In this document: positions 24,123 to 31,078 of the stretch, in pieces
Numbering within the stretch: position 1 is the stretch's first letter
How the letters are laid out: the number at the start of each line of letters is the position of its first letter
Origin: Kiloniellaceae bacterium
GTDB taxonomy: Bacteria; Pseudomonadota; Alphaproteobacteria; Kiloniellales; Kiloniellaceae
Direction of reading: 5' to 3'
Assembly: GCA_021776195.1 (NCBI GenBank)
Contig: JAJFGK010000105.1
Location: 1-64,000 of the forward strand
Length of the DNA stretch: 64,000 nt
Position numbers and translations under genes: made by a program
The notes under the pieces: generated by a model
Seen by the model: only the letters and a program-made list of their open reading frames with translations
Database searches by the model: none
Told to the model about the DNA's origin: nothing

Positions 24123-24350
24123 GGTGAGACCTTCCCGCGGATATCTTCCCTATGGCGGCAAACGCTACCAGCCTGGGGACCGGCTTGTCACCGCCGGCGT
24201 CCCGCGACCCCTTTTTGATCAGCCCCGGCCCTCCGGCCTCAATCCTCCCGCGAAAAGAATTGCGCGGGCAGCCACCCCTATTGCCGGGCGACTGCGTGGA
24301 AGAGGCCATTGCAACGCTTCGTGTAGACCAATCAAAAAAGGGGAAGACCC

Positions 24351-25913
24351 GTGAAACAGACAACACTGACCTCAGTCCTCGCACTTACTTTGGCGCTGAC
24401 CGTCGCCGCCGGATCGGCGGACGCGGCCGGGGGCAAAACCGTGACTTTCAACAGCACGCCGCAGATTCGCACTTTCGACAAGACCGCACCGGCCAACACC
24501 GTGGCTCCGGCCCGGCCCACATCCCGTGCGGCCAGTTCCAGCTTCAAGAGCGGTAATACCTTCAAAAGCGGGCCGGCCTTCAAGGGCGGCCAGATCGGCG
24601 GCGCGCGGCTCGGCTCCGTCCAGGCGCGCCCCGGCGCGGCAAGCCACGCGAACCCAACCTTTGGTTCGACCCGTACGGCCAAGGCGCCCACTTCAAAGTC
24701 CGGCGGCAAGCTGGCCTTCAAGGGCGGCAAGGTGGGCGACGCCCAGCTCGGCAGCGTGAAGAAGCGCCCCGGTGCCGCGACCCATGCTTCGCCCAAGCTG
24801 GGTACGACCAAGGCGACCAAGGTTGCCAAGGCCCCCACCTCAAAGTCCAGGGCCTCGAAATCCGGCGGCAAGCTGGCCTTCAAGGGCGGCAAGGTCGGCG
24901 ATGCCCAGCTCGGCAGCGTGAAGAAGCGGCCCGGCGCCGCGACCCATGCCACGCCCAAGCTGGGCAAGACCGGTGCGGTCGCCAAGACGACACGGACGAC
25001 GGCAAAGACCACCAAGCTGGCGGCCAAGTCGAGCAAAGCCGGCACAAAACTGGCCAAGACCGGCAAGACCCTGAAAACGGTCAAGAAGGGCAGGAAGGTC
25101 GGCAAGCTGCTCGCCGGCGGTGCCACGGGCCTGGTGGCCGGTGCGGCGCTGGGGGTCGACACGCCCGATATCTTCGATGCCGCGGAGTTCGGCGTCGGCC
25201 TGGTCAAGGATCCGGGCAACGCCGACAAGAAGATCGCCGGCCTGGTCACGGGTGGCCACAAGATGGCCTTCCAGATGGCCGACTCGCTGACCGATCCGGG
25301 CAAGATGGCGAACAACCTGAAGAACGCTGGCAAGGGCCTGGCCAAGTCGGTTTCCAATACCAAGACCTACAAGGCGATCGCCAGGACCAAGACCGGCAAG
25401 GCCATCGGCAAGGCGGCGACCGCCGTCGGCGGTACGCTCTCAAAGGGCGCCAAGGCCTTTGCCAAGACCAAGACCGGCAAGGCCATCGGCTCGGTCGCCA
25501 AGGCTGTGGACAAGACCGTTTTCAAGAACGCCAACAAGGCGGTGAAGCTGGTCGGCAAGGCCTCCGGCAAGGTCGTCGGCGCGGTCACCGAGGGCGCCCG
25601 CAAGGGCGTACGCAAGACGGTCCAGGGCGTCGGCAAGGCGGCCAAGAAGACCGGCCAGGCGGTCAACAAGGCGGCCAAGGCGACCGGCAAGGCCGTGAGT
25701 GGCGCCGCGAAGACCGCCGGCAAGGCGGTGGCCGGTACCGCCAAGAAAGAGGTCGCCAAGCTCGCCAAGACCAAAACCGGCAAGGCGGTCACCAAGCAGG
25801 TCGCCAAGATCGCCAAGACCAAGACAGGCAAGGCCGTCACCAAGACCGCCAAGAAGGCTGGCAAGACCGTCAAGAAAGCCGGCAAGACCCTGAAGAAGAT
25901 CTTCAAGTTCTAG
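24351..25913 (+). CDS. Exported, highly basic Lys/Ala/Gly repeat protein
   Basis: 520 aa. A Sec signal peptide (MKQTTLTSVLALTLALTVAAGSADA) is followed by three copies of a roughly 45-residue unit built around FKGGKVGDAQLGSVKKRPGAATH (first copy from residue ~75 diverged, the next two nearly identical), then a short hydrophobic patch LLAGGATGLVAGAALG around residue 255, a less repetitive middle (GVDTPDIFDAAEFGVGLVKDPGN), and a 230-residue tail of T-K-T-G-K-A-I/V-G-K reiterations. The composition looks like histone H1 but the signal peptide argues for a surface or periplasmic polycation, perhaps binding LPS, peptidoglycan or DNA. GTG start, with GGGGAAG before it. It precedes the sigma-factor cluster and has its own strong terminator. 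Confidence 0.8.
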   Translation: MKQTTLTSVLALTLALTVAAGSADAAGGKTVTFNSTPQIRTFDKTAPANTVAPARPTSRAASSSFKSGNTFKSGPAFKGGQIGGARLGSVQARPGAASHANPTFGSTRTAKAPTSKSGGKLAFKGGKVGDAQLGSVKKRPGAATHASPKLGTTKATKVAKAPTSKSRASKSGGKLAFKGGKVGDAQLGSVKKRPGAATHATPKLGKTGAVAKTTRTTAKTTKLAAKSSKAGTKLAKTGKTLKTVKKGRKVGKLLAGGATGLVAGAALGVDTPDIFDAAEFGVGLVKDPGNADKKIAGLVTGGHKMAFQMADSLTDPGKMANNLKNAGKGLAKSVSNTKTYKAIARTKTGKAIGKAATAVGGTLSKGAKAFAKTKTGKAIGSVAKAVDKTVFKNANKAVKLVGKASGKVVGAVTEGARKGVRKTVQGVGKAAKKTGQAVNKAAKATGKAVSGAAKTAGKAVAGTAKKEVAKLAKTKTGKAVTKQVAKIAKTKTGKAVTKTAKKAGKTVKKAGKTLKKIFKF

Positions 25914-25939
25914 CCGCAACCAGGCCCCTCCCCCAACTC

Positions 25940-25975
25940 GGGCGCCACGGGAACTCCCCGGGCGCCCCTTTTTTT
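25940..25975 (+). terminator. Rho-independent terminator
   Basis: Stem GGGCGCC (25940-25946) with GGCGCCC (25961-25967), an inner GGG/CCC extension, an AACT loop, and seven Ts from 25969. It ends transcription of the basic repeat protein and separates it from the sigma-factor gene. Confidence 0.88.
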
Positions 25976-25989
25976 CGTCCAGCGCGGCC

Positions 25990-26014
25990 AAAAAGGGGAC
26001 TGTCCCCTTTTTTT
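25990..26014. repeat. Solo REP palindrome
   Basis: A further AAAGGGGACTGTCCCCTTT copy extended by A and T runs on each side, 15 bp after the terminator. Identical to the palindromes flanking the Y1 transposase at 10054 and 10899, so probably mobilised in trans by that enzyme. Confidence 0.85.
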
Positions 26015-26148
26015 CCATTTCCGGTCGCCCTGCATTGGCCCGCGCGTTGGGCCCGGGCGGACTGGGGCGCGACAGACGGGCTCGGCTGCATCTGACGGGC
26101 CGGCTTGTCGCGGCCCCGGCGAAGCCGGTAACATGGCCGCCTCGTGGG

Positions 26149-26166
26149 GGGAAACGGGGGTTTCCC
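26149..26166. promoter_or_regulatory. Short inverted repeat upstream of the sigma gene
   Basis: GGGAAAC (26149-26155) pairs with GTTTCCC (26160-26166) across a GGGG loop, about 50 bp before the sigma-factor start. Could be an operator or a leader hairpin; nothing else supports a role. Confidence 0.35.
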
Positions 26167-26186
26167 AGAGCGCTGAAACAAAACTA

Positions 26187-26213
26187 ACCCCTTTGGCGGG
26201 CCGGCGTCGTGTG
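26187..26213 (+). promoter_or_regulatory. Candidate ECF-type promoter motif, site 1
   Basis: ACCCCTTT (26187-26194), 13 bases, then CGTGTG (26208-26213). The same arrangement occurs before the OmpA-like gene (28365) and the lipoprotein gene (29207). ACCCC to CGTGT spacing is 16 bases, the usual distance for ECF sigma factors. Here the -10-like box touches the annotated ATG, which either makes this a chance match or means translation begins further in (ATG at 26259, preceded by GAGGAG). Confidence 0.45.
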
Positions 26214-26816
26214 ATGGATCAGAGACAAGATCTTCATTCTCTGTCTGACGAGGAGCTGATGAGGCTTTATCTCAACGGCCACGGGTCCGCTTTCGAGATC
26301 GTCTACGAACGGCGCCGCGAGGGCCTGAGGCGCTATTTCGTGCGCCAGACCCGCTCGCCGGAACTGGGCAGCGACCTGGCCCAGGAGACCTGGTTCAAGC
26401 TGCTGCGGGCCTGCGAGAACGGCGGCTACACGGCAGAGGCCAAGTTCACCACCTTTCTTTACAAGATCGGGAACAACCTCTTTATCGACTGGTTCCGCAA
26501 ACATGGCGGCAACCGGGCCATGGCCCAGGAAGAGGACATGGACAGCGTCGGCAACGACGAGGAATTCTGGGGTCAAAGCAGCCCCGACCCGGAACGCCAG
26601 CTGGCGGAAAAGGAGCGGGATCAAGCCGTACAGGCGGCCATCGGGTCGCTCTCGCCGGAGCAGCGCGAGACCCTTTTAATGCAGCTCGAGGGCGATTTGA
26701 GCTACGACGAAATCGCCGAGGCCATGAACACCAACCGCGAGACGGTAAAGACCAGGCTGCGCTACGCGCGCGCCCACTTGAAGAAGCGGTTGTTAGTGGC
26801 ATGGCACAGGGATTAG
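26214..26816 (+). CDS. ECF-subfamily RNA polymerase sigma factor
   Basis: 200 aa with only regions 2 and 4. Region 2: ELMRLYLNGHGSAFEIVYERRREGLRRYFVR, the DLAQETWFKLLRA core-binding helix and FTTFLYKIGNNLFIDWFRKHGG. Region 4: LSPEQRETLLMQLEGDLSYDEIAEAMNTNRETVKTRLRYARAHLKKRL. The linker is acidic (EEDMDSVGNDEEF). It should direct polymerase to a small regulon, most likely the envelope genes that follow. The following membrane protein is the probable anti-sigma. The last codons (ending WHRD) lie inside the left arm of a structured repeat. An alternative start is 26259. Confidence 0.93.
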   Translation: MDQRQDLHSLSDEELMRLYLNGHGSAFEIVYERRREGLRRYFVRQTRSPELGSDLAQETWFKLLRACENGGYTAEAKFTTFLYKIGNNLFIDWFRKHGGNRAMAQEEDMDSVGNDEEFWGQSSPDPERQLAEKERDQAVQAAIGSLSPEQRETLLMQLEGDLSYDEIAEAMNTNRETVKTRLRYARAHLKKRLLVAWHRD

Positions 26817-27059
26817 GGCCGGTTTCATGGGGGCCAATAGGTCCTCTGGGAAGGCGCGCTGTGCGGCGCGATGCCGAAGCATCGGGCAAACAGCGGAACG
26901 CACCCAGAGGACCTATTGGCCCCACCGAAGGCCGCGATGTTTCGCCCGCTGGCGGTGTTGCGCGCTGCTTGTGGTACTCGCACCACGGCGCAGCACGCGC
27001 CGTGCCAGCGGACGAAACCTTCGCGGTGAAACCTGCCCTAATCCCTGTGCCCTGCCACT
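26795..27059 (+). repeat. Structured palindromic repeat, copy D (265 bp, divergent arms)
   Basis: Shares the core (GGGAAGGCGCGCTGTGCGGC at 26848 onward, ending AGCGGAACGCACCC) with the copies at 7120, 35371 and 47811, but the arms are different. The outer arms pair over 33 nt (26795-26827 with 27027-27059, two mismatches) and an inner stem is a perfect 21-bp inverted repeat (26830-26850 with 26903-26923). A third long hairpin spans about 26939-27018. The left arm is the end of the sigma-factor gene, so the right arm is an inverted copy of host coding sequence. The gap to the next gene (27111) shows nothing else. Confidence 0.8.
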
Positions 27060-27110
27060 CGGAACCGCCTGACAGTTTGGGGGTCGAGGACAGACCTTAG
27101 GACAAAGCCG

Positions 27111-28328
27111 ATGACGGACGACAAGAAAGCCTATCGTGAAGACGACTTGACCGAGGCCGATCGCCAGGTCCTGCGTCTCTACGAGCAGACCCAAGAGCCG
27201 ATCCCCTGGGACGCCTCGGACGATGCCGTGCTGGCCTTCGCGCGGCAAATCAGGCCGCCCCAGATAGGTTCCGACGAGTCAGGTTCCGATGAGGCGGGGC
27301 CGCGCCAGGCAGGCGAGGATCAGGCGGAAAAGACCCTGGTACCAGGCGGCCCGGCGCCGCTCGGCAGGACCTCGATGGACGATCTGCTGGGCGGCGACGA
27401 GACCTCGAGCGAAGCCGAAAATCAGCCTCCCCAGGATGAAAAGGTCGTGCCTTTCGCGCGGCCCAAGCGGTCGTTTGTCGGCCGCATCGTCCATTCGCCC
27501 CTGACCGGCCTGGCCATGGCCGCGAGCCTGGTCCTGGGCGTCTTCATCGGTCAGGGGATCGACCCGATCCTCGGGCCCAAGGAGCCGGTTTTCCGCACCG
27601 TCGAGCCGCGCGCGACCGTCGATCCGCCGCCCGCCCTGGCCGAGCCCCGGGGGCTCGACCGGCTGGCCGAGCAGGTCGCCGCCCTGAACTGCGCCGATGT
27701 GTCCCTGGGCGTGCTGCCGGGCAGCGATCTGCAGCTCGAGGGTTTCGTCGCCAGCGACGAGGATCTGGCCAGCCTGCGCGGCCTCCTGGCCGACCTGCCC
27801 AAGCAGTACAAGGCCATCACCACCAACATCGCGGTCCGGCCCTGGCCCTTCTGCGAGGCCCTGACCCTGCTGAACAGCCATGCGGGGGGCGCCCGCAGCG
27901 GCAGCGAGGCGCCGGTGATCCGGCCGCTGCGCCACGGCATCGAATTCAAGAACGGCGAGCCGATCGTCCTCGAGGCTTCGGCGGCGGCGGCCGGCGGCGG
28001 CTACCTCTACGTCGACTATCTGCAGCGCGACGGCACGGTCATCCACATGCTGCCGACCCTGGTGAAGCCGGACAACCGGGCCGAGGCCAACGGCCGCATC
28101 GTGATCGGCGAGGGTGCGCGCCAGTATCTGGCCGGCGAGCCCTACGGCACCGATCTGGTGATCATGGTGCAGAGCCCCGAGCCGCTGTTCGCCAAGCCGC
28201 GCCCGGAGATCGAGCCGGCCCGGCCCTACCTTGCCGCCTTGCGCCAGGCGCTGGCGGCCCAGGCCGAGGCCGGTCTGAGCGGTCAGATCCTGAGCGCCCA
28301 CAGCTTTCTCGGCAGCAGCCCGGACTAG
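27111..28328 (+). CDS. Single-pass membrane protein with C-terminal DUF4384; probable anti-sigma factor
   Basis: 405 aa. N-terminal cytoplasmic part (LTEADRQVLRLYEQTQEPIPWDASDDAVLAFARQ, then an acidic low-complexity stretch), one transmembrane segment near residues 129-150 (PLTGLAMAASLVLGVFIGQGI), and a periplasmic part ending with a DUF4384 domain (GGYLYVDYLQRDGTVIHMLPT, YLAGEPYGTDLVIMVQSPEPLF). Position directly after an ECF sigma gene and this topology fit a membrane anti-sigma that senses the envelope; no zinc (ZAS) motif is present, so the sigma-binding fold would be a different class. DUF4384 also ends the lipoprotein at 29301, hinting at a shared ligand. Confidence 0.7.
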   Translation: MTDDKKAYREDDLTEADRQVLRLYEQTQEPIPWDASDDAVLAFARQIRPPQIGSDESGSDEAGPRQAGEDQAEKTLVPGGPAPLGRTSMDDLLGGDETSSEAENQPPQDEKVVPFARPKRSFVGRIVHSPLTGLAMAASLVLGVFIGQGIDPILGPKEPVFRTVEPRATVDPPPALAEPRGLDRLAEQVAALNCADVSLGVLPGSDLQLEGFVASDEDLASLRGLLADLPKQYKAITTNIAVRPWPFCEALTLLNSHAGGARSGSEAPVIRPLRHGIEFKNGEPIVLEASAAAAGGGYLYVDYLQRDGTVIHMLPTLVKPDNRAEANGRIVIGEGARQYLAGEPYGTDLVIMVQSPEPLFAKPRPEIEPARPYLAALRQALAAQAEAGLSGQILSAHSFLGSSPD

Positions 28329-28364
28329 GCGATCCGGCGGATGGAGGTTTTTCCAACGCCCCTG

Positions 28365-28391
28365 ACCCCTTTATCCTCCTTAGCCCGTGTC
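28365..28391 (+). promoter_or_regulatory. Candidate ECF-type promoter motif, site 2
   Basis: ACCCCTTT (28365-28372), 13 bases, CGTGTC (28386-28391), 68 bp before the OmpA-like start. Downstream it continues with AGAAGG and GAAA at nearly the same offsets as site 3. This is a good position for a promoter with a normal leader. Confidence 0.6.
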
Positions 28392-28458
28392 ATCTTGTAA
28401 GAAGGCGGCGAAATCACCGATCAAGCCCGCCAGGAGCCGAAGACCGCAGGAGGATAGA

Positions 28459-29094
28459 ATGCGTAAGGCACTGATTAAAATGGGTTTCGCCGCAGTGACC
28501 GCGATCAGCGCGAGCCTGGCCGCCACCGGTGCCACCCAGGCCCAGAGCGCCACCTACTTGACCGCGGACAGCGATAGCTGCGCGATTTTCCGCGCCATCA
28601 GCGCCGAAATCCCCCAGGCCTGCTCCACCGAGCCGGCGACCCGCGGCCTGGTGACCTTCGTGAACCAGCCGGCTGGCGTGGCGAAAACCCGGTCGGTGGT
28701 CTTTGCCGGCCAGGAACAGGCGACGGTCCAGCAGTCCGCGCCGCCCAGCGATATGGCCGTCGCCATGCAGGTCCACTTCGAGTACGACTCGGCCCGCCTG
28801 TCGCCCCAGGCCCACCAGCTGCTCGATCAGGTCGGGGCCGTGCTTTCCAACGAGATCATGCAAGAGGCGCGCTTTCGCATCGAAGGCCACGCCGATCAAC
28901 GCGGCGACGACGCCTACAACATGACCCTGTCCGACAAGCGTGCCCAGGCGGTGGCCGACTATCTGATCCAGCGCCACAATGTCGATCCCTACCGGCTCTT
29001 CATCACGGGCAAGGGCGAGACTGTGCCCTTCGATCCGGCCAACCCGGACTCCGCGGTGAACCGTCGCGTCGAATTCTGGAACCTCGGCGGCTAA
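28459..29094 (+). CDS. OmpA-family outer-membrane/peptidoglycan-associated protein
   Basis: 211 aa. Signal peptide MRKALIKMGFAAVTAISASLAATGATQAQ, a unique 80-residue region with two Cys (SCAIFRAI and QACSTEP, likely a disulfide), and a C-terminal OmpA_C domain: VHFEYDSARLSPQAHQLLDQVGAVL, then FRIEGHADQRGDDAYNMTLSDKRAQAVADYLI and NRRVEF, with the Asp and Arg that bind diaminopimelate. It would anchor an outer-envelope function to peptidoglycan; there is no beta-barrel. GGAGGA lies six bases before the ATG. It probably belongs to the sigma-factor regulon. Confidence 0.9.
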   Translation: MRKALIKMGFAAVTAISASLAATGATQAQSATYLTADSDSCAIFRAISAEIPQACSTEPATRGLVTFVNQPAGVAKTRSVVFAGQEQATVQQSAPPSDMAVAMQVHFEYDSARLSPQAHQLLDQVGAVLSNEIMQEARFRIEGHADQRGDDAYNMTLSDKRAQAVADYLIQRHNVDPYRLFITGKGETVPFDPANPDSAVNRRVEFWNLGG

Positions 29095-29126
29095 CACCCA
29101 AGAATAGTGGAGCTTTTAGGCTCACA

Positions 29127-29166
29127 CGCCACCGGGCGGCCCGCTGGGCCGCCCGCTTGGCGTTTC
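29127..29166 (+). terminator. Strong GC hairpin, likely terminator
   Basis: CGGGCGGCCC (29133-29142), loop GCT, GGGCCGCCCG (29146-29155), extended by GCCA/TGGC outside and followed by GTTTCT. The T-run is weak, but it lies between the OmpA-like gene and the next promoter motif at 29207, as expected for separate transcription. Confidence 0.65.
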
Positions 29167-29206
29167 TGGCAAGAATCTGCGCCGACGGAAATCTCCCCCG
29201 GCCATC

Positions 29207-29233
29207 ACCCCTCTGGCGGCGATCGCCCGTGTG
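29207..29233 (+). promoter_or_regulatory. Candidate ECF-type promoter motif, site 3
   Basis: ACCCCTCT (29207-29214), 13 bases, CGTGTG (29228-29233), then AGAAGG and GAAA as at site 2. It lies 68 bp before the lipoprotein ATG at 29301. Sites 2 and 3 agree in motif, spacing and distance to the gene. Confidence 0.6.
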
Positions 29234-29300
29234 TAACTCCAGAAGGGGCCGAAAAGGCGCCAAACAAGTGATGAAACGCACAGTTCGAGGGGAAGACAAA

Positions 29301-30932
29301 ATGTTCAAGACACTGAAAGCGACCGCCGCCATCGCCGCCGTCGCCACGCTGGCGGCCTGCGCCGCGCCCACCACCCACAAGGTCGCCGTGACCGCGCAGC
29401 CCAGCGCCGCGCCGGCGCGCACGATCACGAACTTCAGCGCCTCGCTGCGCTGCATGGACGACCTCTTCCTGTCCAGCGGGGCCGGCAACATCGTTCTGAC
29501 CACCGCCGGCATACCCGACGCCACCGGCCGCATCGGCGGCGGCACCAAGGACATGCTGATCTCGTCCATTCTGGCCATGTCGGCCCGCAGCGGCGCGCTG
29601 ACCTATGTCGATTTCGATCCGGCCGCCGCCGACGTGGCGCTGCTGCAGGAAAATCTCGGCTTCACCGAATCCTTCCGCTTCCCCGATTTCTATATCCGCG
29701 GTGCCGTGACCCAGCTCGACGAGTCGGTGGTCGGCCAGTCCGCCGGCGGCGGCGTGTCCTTCATGGGCAACAGCCTGGGGGCCTCGGCCGAACAGATCAG
29801 CTCGGTGATCGCGATCGACATGAACGTCGGCGAACTGGCGAGCCGCCAGATCATTCCCGGCATCACCGCCAACAACTCCATCGTCATCACCCAGCAGGGC
29901 GCCAACGGCGAGCTGGGCGCCTCCATTGGCTCTGTCGGGGTGGTCTTCAACATCGCCATGAACCAGGCCGACGGCCCGCACCAGGCCCTGCGCACCCTGA
30001 TCGAGCTTTCCGCCATCGAGCTGGTCGGCAAGCTGATGCAGGTGCCCTATTGGACCTGCCTCGAGGTCGATGCGACCAATCCCAAGGTGATGGTCGAGGC
30101 CCGCGACTGGTTCGACTCCAAAGGCGACAAGGACCGCGTGACCTTTGTCCAGCAGGCCCTGGCCGGCAACGGCTACTATGCCGGCGAAGCGTCGGGTCAG
30201 ATCGACGAGGCGACTCGCAACGCGGTCATCCAGTATCAGCTCGACAACGATCTCATCACCTCGGGTCAGATCGATTTCGATACCTACTTTCGGCTGATCA
30301 GCGCCGGCAACGGCGGCGGTGCGACCGCGGCGAGCCGGCCGGCCCCGCAGCCCGCCGCAGCCCAGCCCGCCGCAGCCCAGCCCGCCGCAGTCCAGCCCGC
30401 CGCAGCCCAGCCTGCCGCAGCCCAGCCTGCCGGCCAAGCAGCGGAATACGTGACTGCCGAAGCGCAACCCGCCGCCTATGTGCCGGCAGCAGAGCAGCAG
30501 GTGCCGCCGCAGCTCAGCCTCATCGCGCTCGCCGACGGTGCCGGGATCTACCAGGTCGGCGACAAGCTGCAAGCCGCGCTCTCGCTCGACGACGATGCCT
30601 TCGTCTATTGCTACTACCAGGACGGTCAGGGCCAGGTGGTGCGGCTCTTCCCGAACCGCTTCAGCCCCAACGCCTTCGTTCCCGCCGGCAGCGGCTTCGT
30701 GTTGCCGGACAACAGCTGGCCTTTCTCCCTGGTGCTCGACCGCGCCGGCGCCACAGAGCAGTTGGCCTGCATGGCCTCCAAGCAGGAGATCGGCCTGGAT
30801 CTGCCCGAGGCGTTGAAGGTCGAAGACCTGACCCCCATGCCCGTGGCGTCGATCATGGATCTCTACGAACTCTACAACCAGATCGACCCCGCGACCTTGG
30901 CCGCGGTCGGGATCGAGGCCCGGGTTTACTGA
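29301..30932 (+). CDS. Lipoprotein: CsgG-like domain, peptidoglycan-binding domain, repeat linker, DUF4384
   Basis: 543 aa. Lipobox LAAC follows MFKTLKATAAIAAVAT, so the start at 29301 is preferred over 29271. Residues ~25-255 resemble CsgG/curli-assembly-type periplasmic proteins (TNFSASLRCMDDLFLS, FYIRGAVTQLDESV, GVVFNIAMNQADGPHQALRTLIELSAIELVGKLMQVPYW). Next is a PG_binding_1-like unit (DRVTFVQQALAGNGYYAGEASGQIDEATRNAVIQYQ), a QPAAA repeat linker, and a C-terminal DUF4384 domain (GIYQVGDKLQAALSLDDDAFVYCYYQDGQGQVVRLFPN). It could be an outer-membrane pore or assembly factor tied to the wall. The domain combination is unusual; the CsgG call is by resemblance. Confidence 0.75.
   Translation: MFKTLKATAAIAAVATLAACAAPTTHKVAVTAQPSAAPARTITNFSASLRCMDDLFLSSGAGNIVLTTAGIPDATGRIGGGTKDMLISSILAMSARSGALTYVDFDPAAADVALLQENLGFTESFRFPDFYIRGAVTQLDESVVGQSAGGGVSFMGNSLGASAEQISSVIAIDMNVGELASRQIIPGITANNSIVITQQGANGELGASIGSVGVVFNIAMNQADGPHQALRTLIELSAIELVGKLMQVPYWTCLEVDATNPKVMVEARDWFDSKGDKDRVTFVQQALAGNGYYAGEASGQIDEATRNAVIQYQLDNDLITSGQIDFDTYFRLISAGNGGGATAASRPAPQPAAAQPAAAQPAAVQPAAAQPAAAQPAGQAAEYVTAEAQPAAYVPAAEQQVPPQLSLIALADGAGIYQVGDKLQAALSLDDDAFVYCYYQDGQGQVVRLFPNRFSPNAFVPAGSGFVLPDNSWPFSLVLDRAGATEQLACMASKQEIGLDLPEALKVEDLTPMPVASIMDLYELYNQIDPATLAAVGIEARVY
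30348..30435 (+). repeat. 15-bp coding tandem repeat (QPAAA linker)
   Basis: Unit CAGCCCGCCGCAGCC, five full copies plus a partial one, with a few synonymous or single-residue changes. In frame, so copy-number change would lengthen or shorten the flexible linker between the wall-binding and DUF4384 domains without frameshift. Confidence 0.85.
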
Positions 30933-30996
30933 GGCCCAGGTTTACTGAGGTCCAGGTCTACTGAGCCCCAGGCCTGCCGAGCCCCAGGTCTAACGG
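30917..30996 (+). repeat. 16-bp minisatellite spanning the lipoprotein stop codon
   Basis: Five units of the type GGCCCAGGTTTACTGA (30917, 30933, 30949, 30965, 30981), the first containing the last codons and stop. The unit length is not a multiple of three and the first three copies end in TGA. Later copies have diverged. Confidence 0.85.
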
Positions 30997-31078
30997 GACC
31001 AGCCTGGCTCGACACCGCCCGGGCGCTCCATCTGCCCGGGCGGCAGTCCGGGTGGCGACAGATAGAGGAGACGAACCG

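Noticed and set aside
24207..24214. ACCCCTTT before the basic repeat protein as a fourth sigma-dependent promoter
   Set aside because: No CGTGT follows at 13 bases; the later CGTGTA at 24320 lacks the upstream box.
24351..25913. Histone H1-like nucleoid protein
   Set aside because: The clear cleavable signal peptide and repeat modules point to export.
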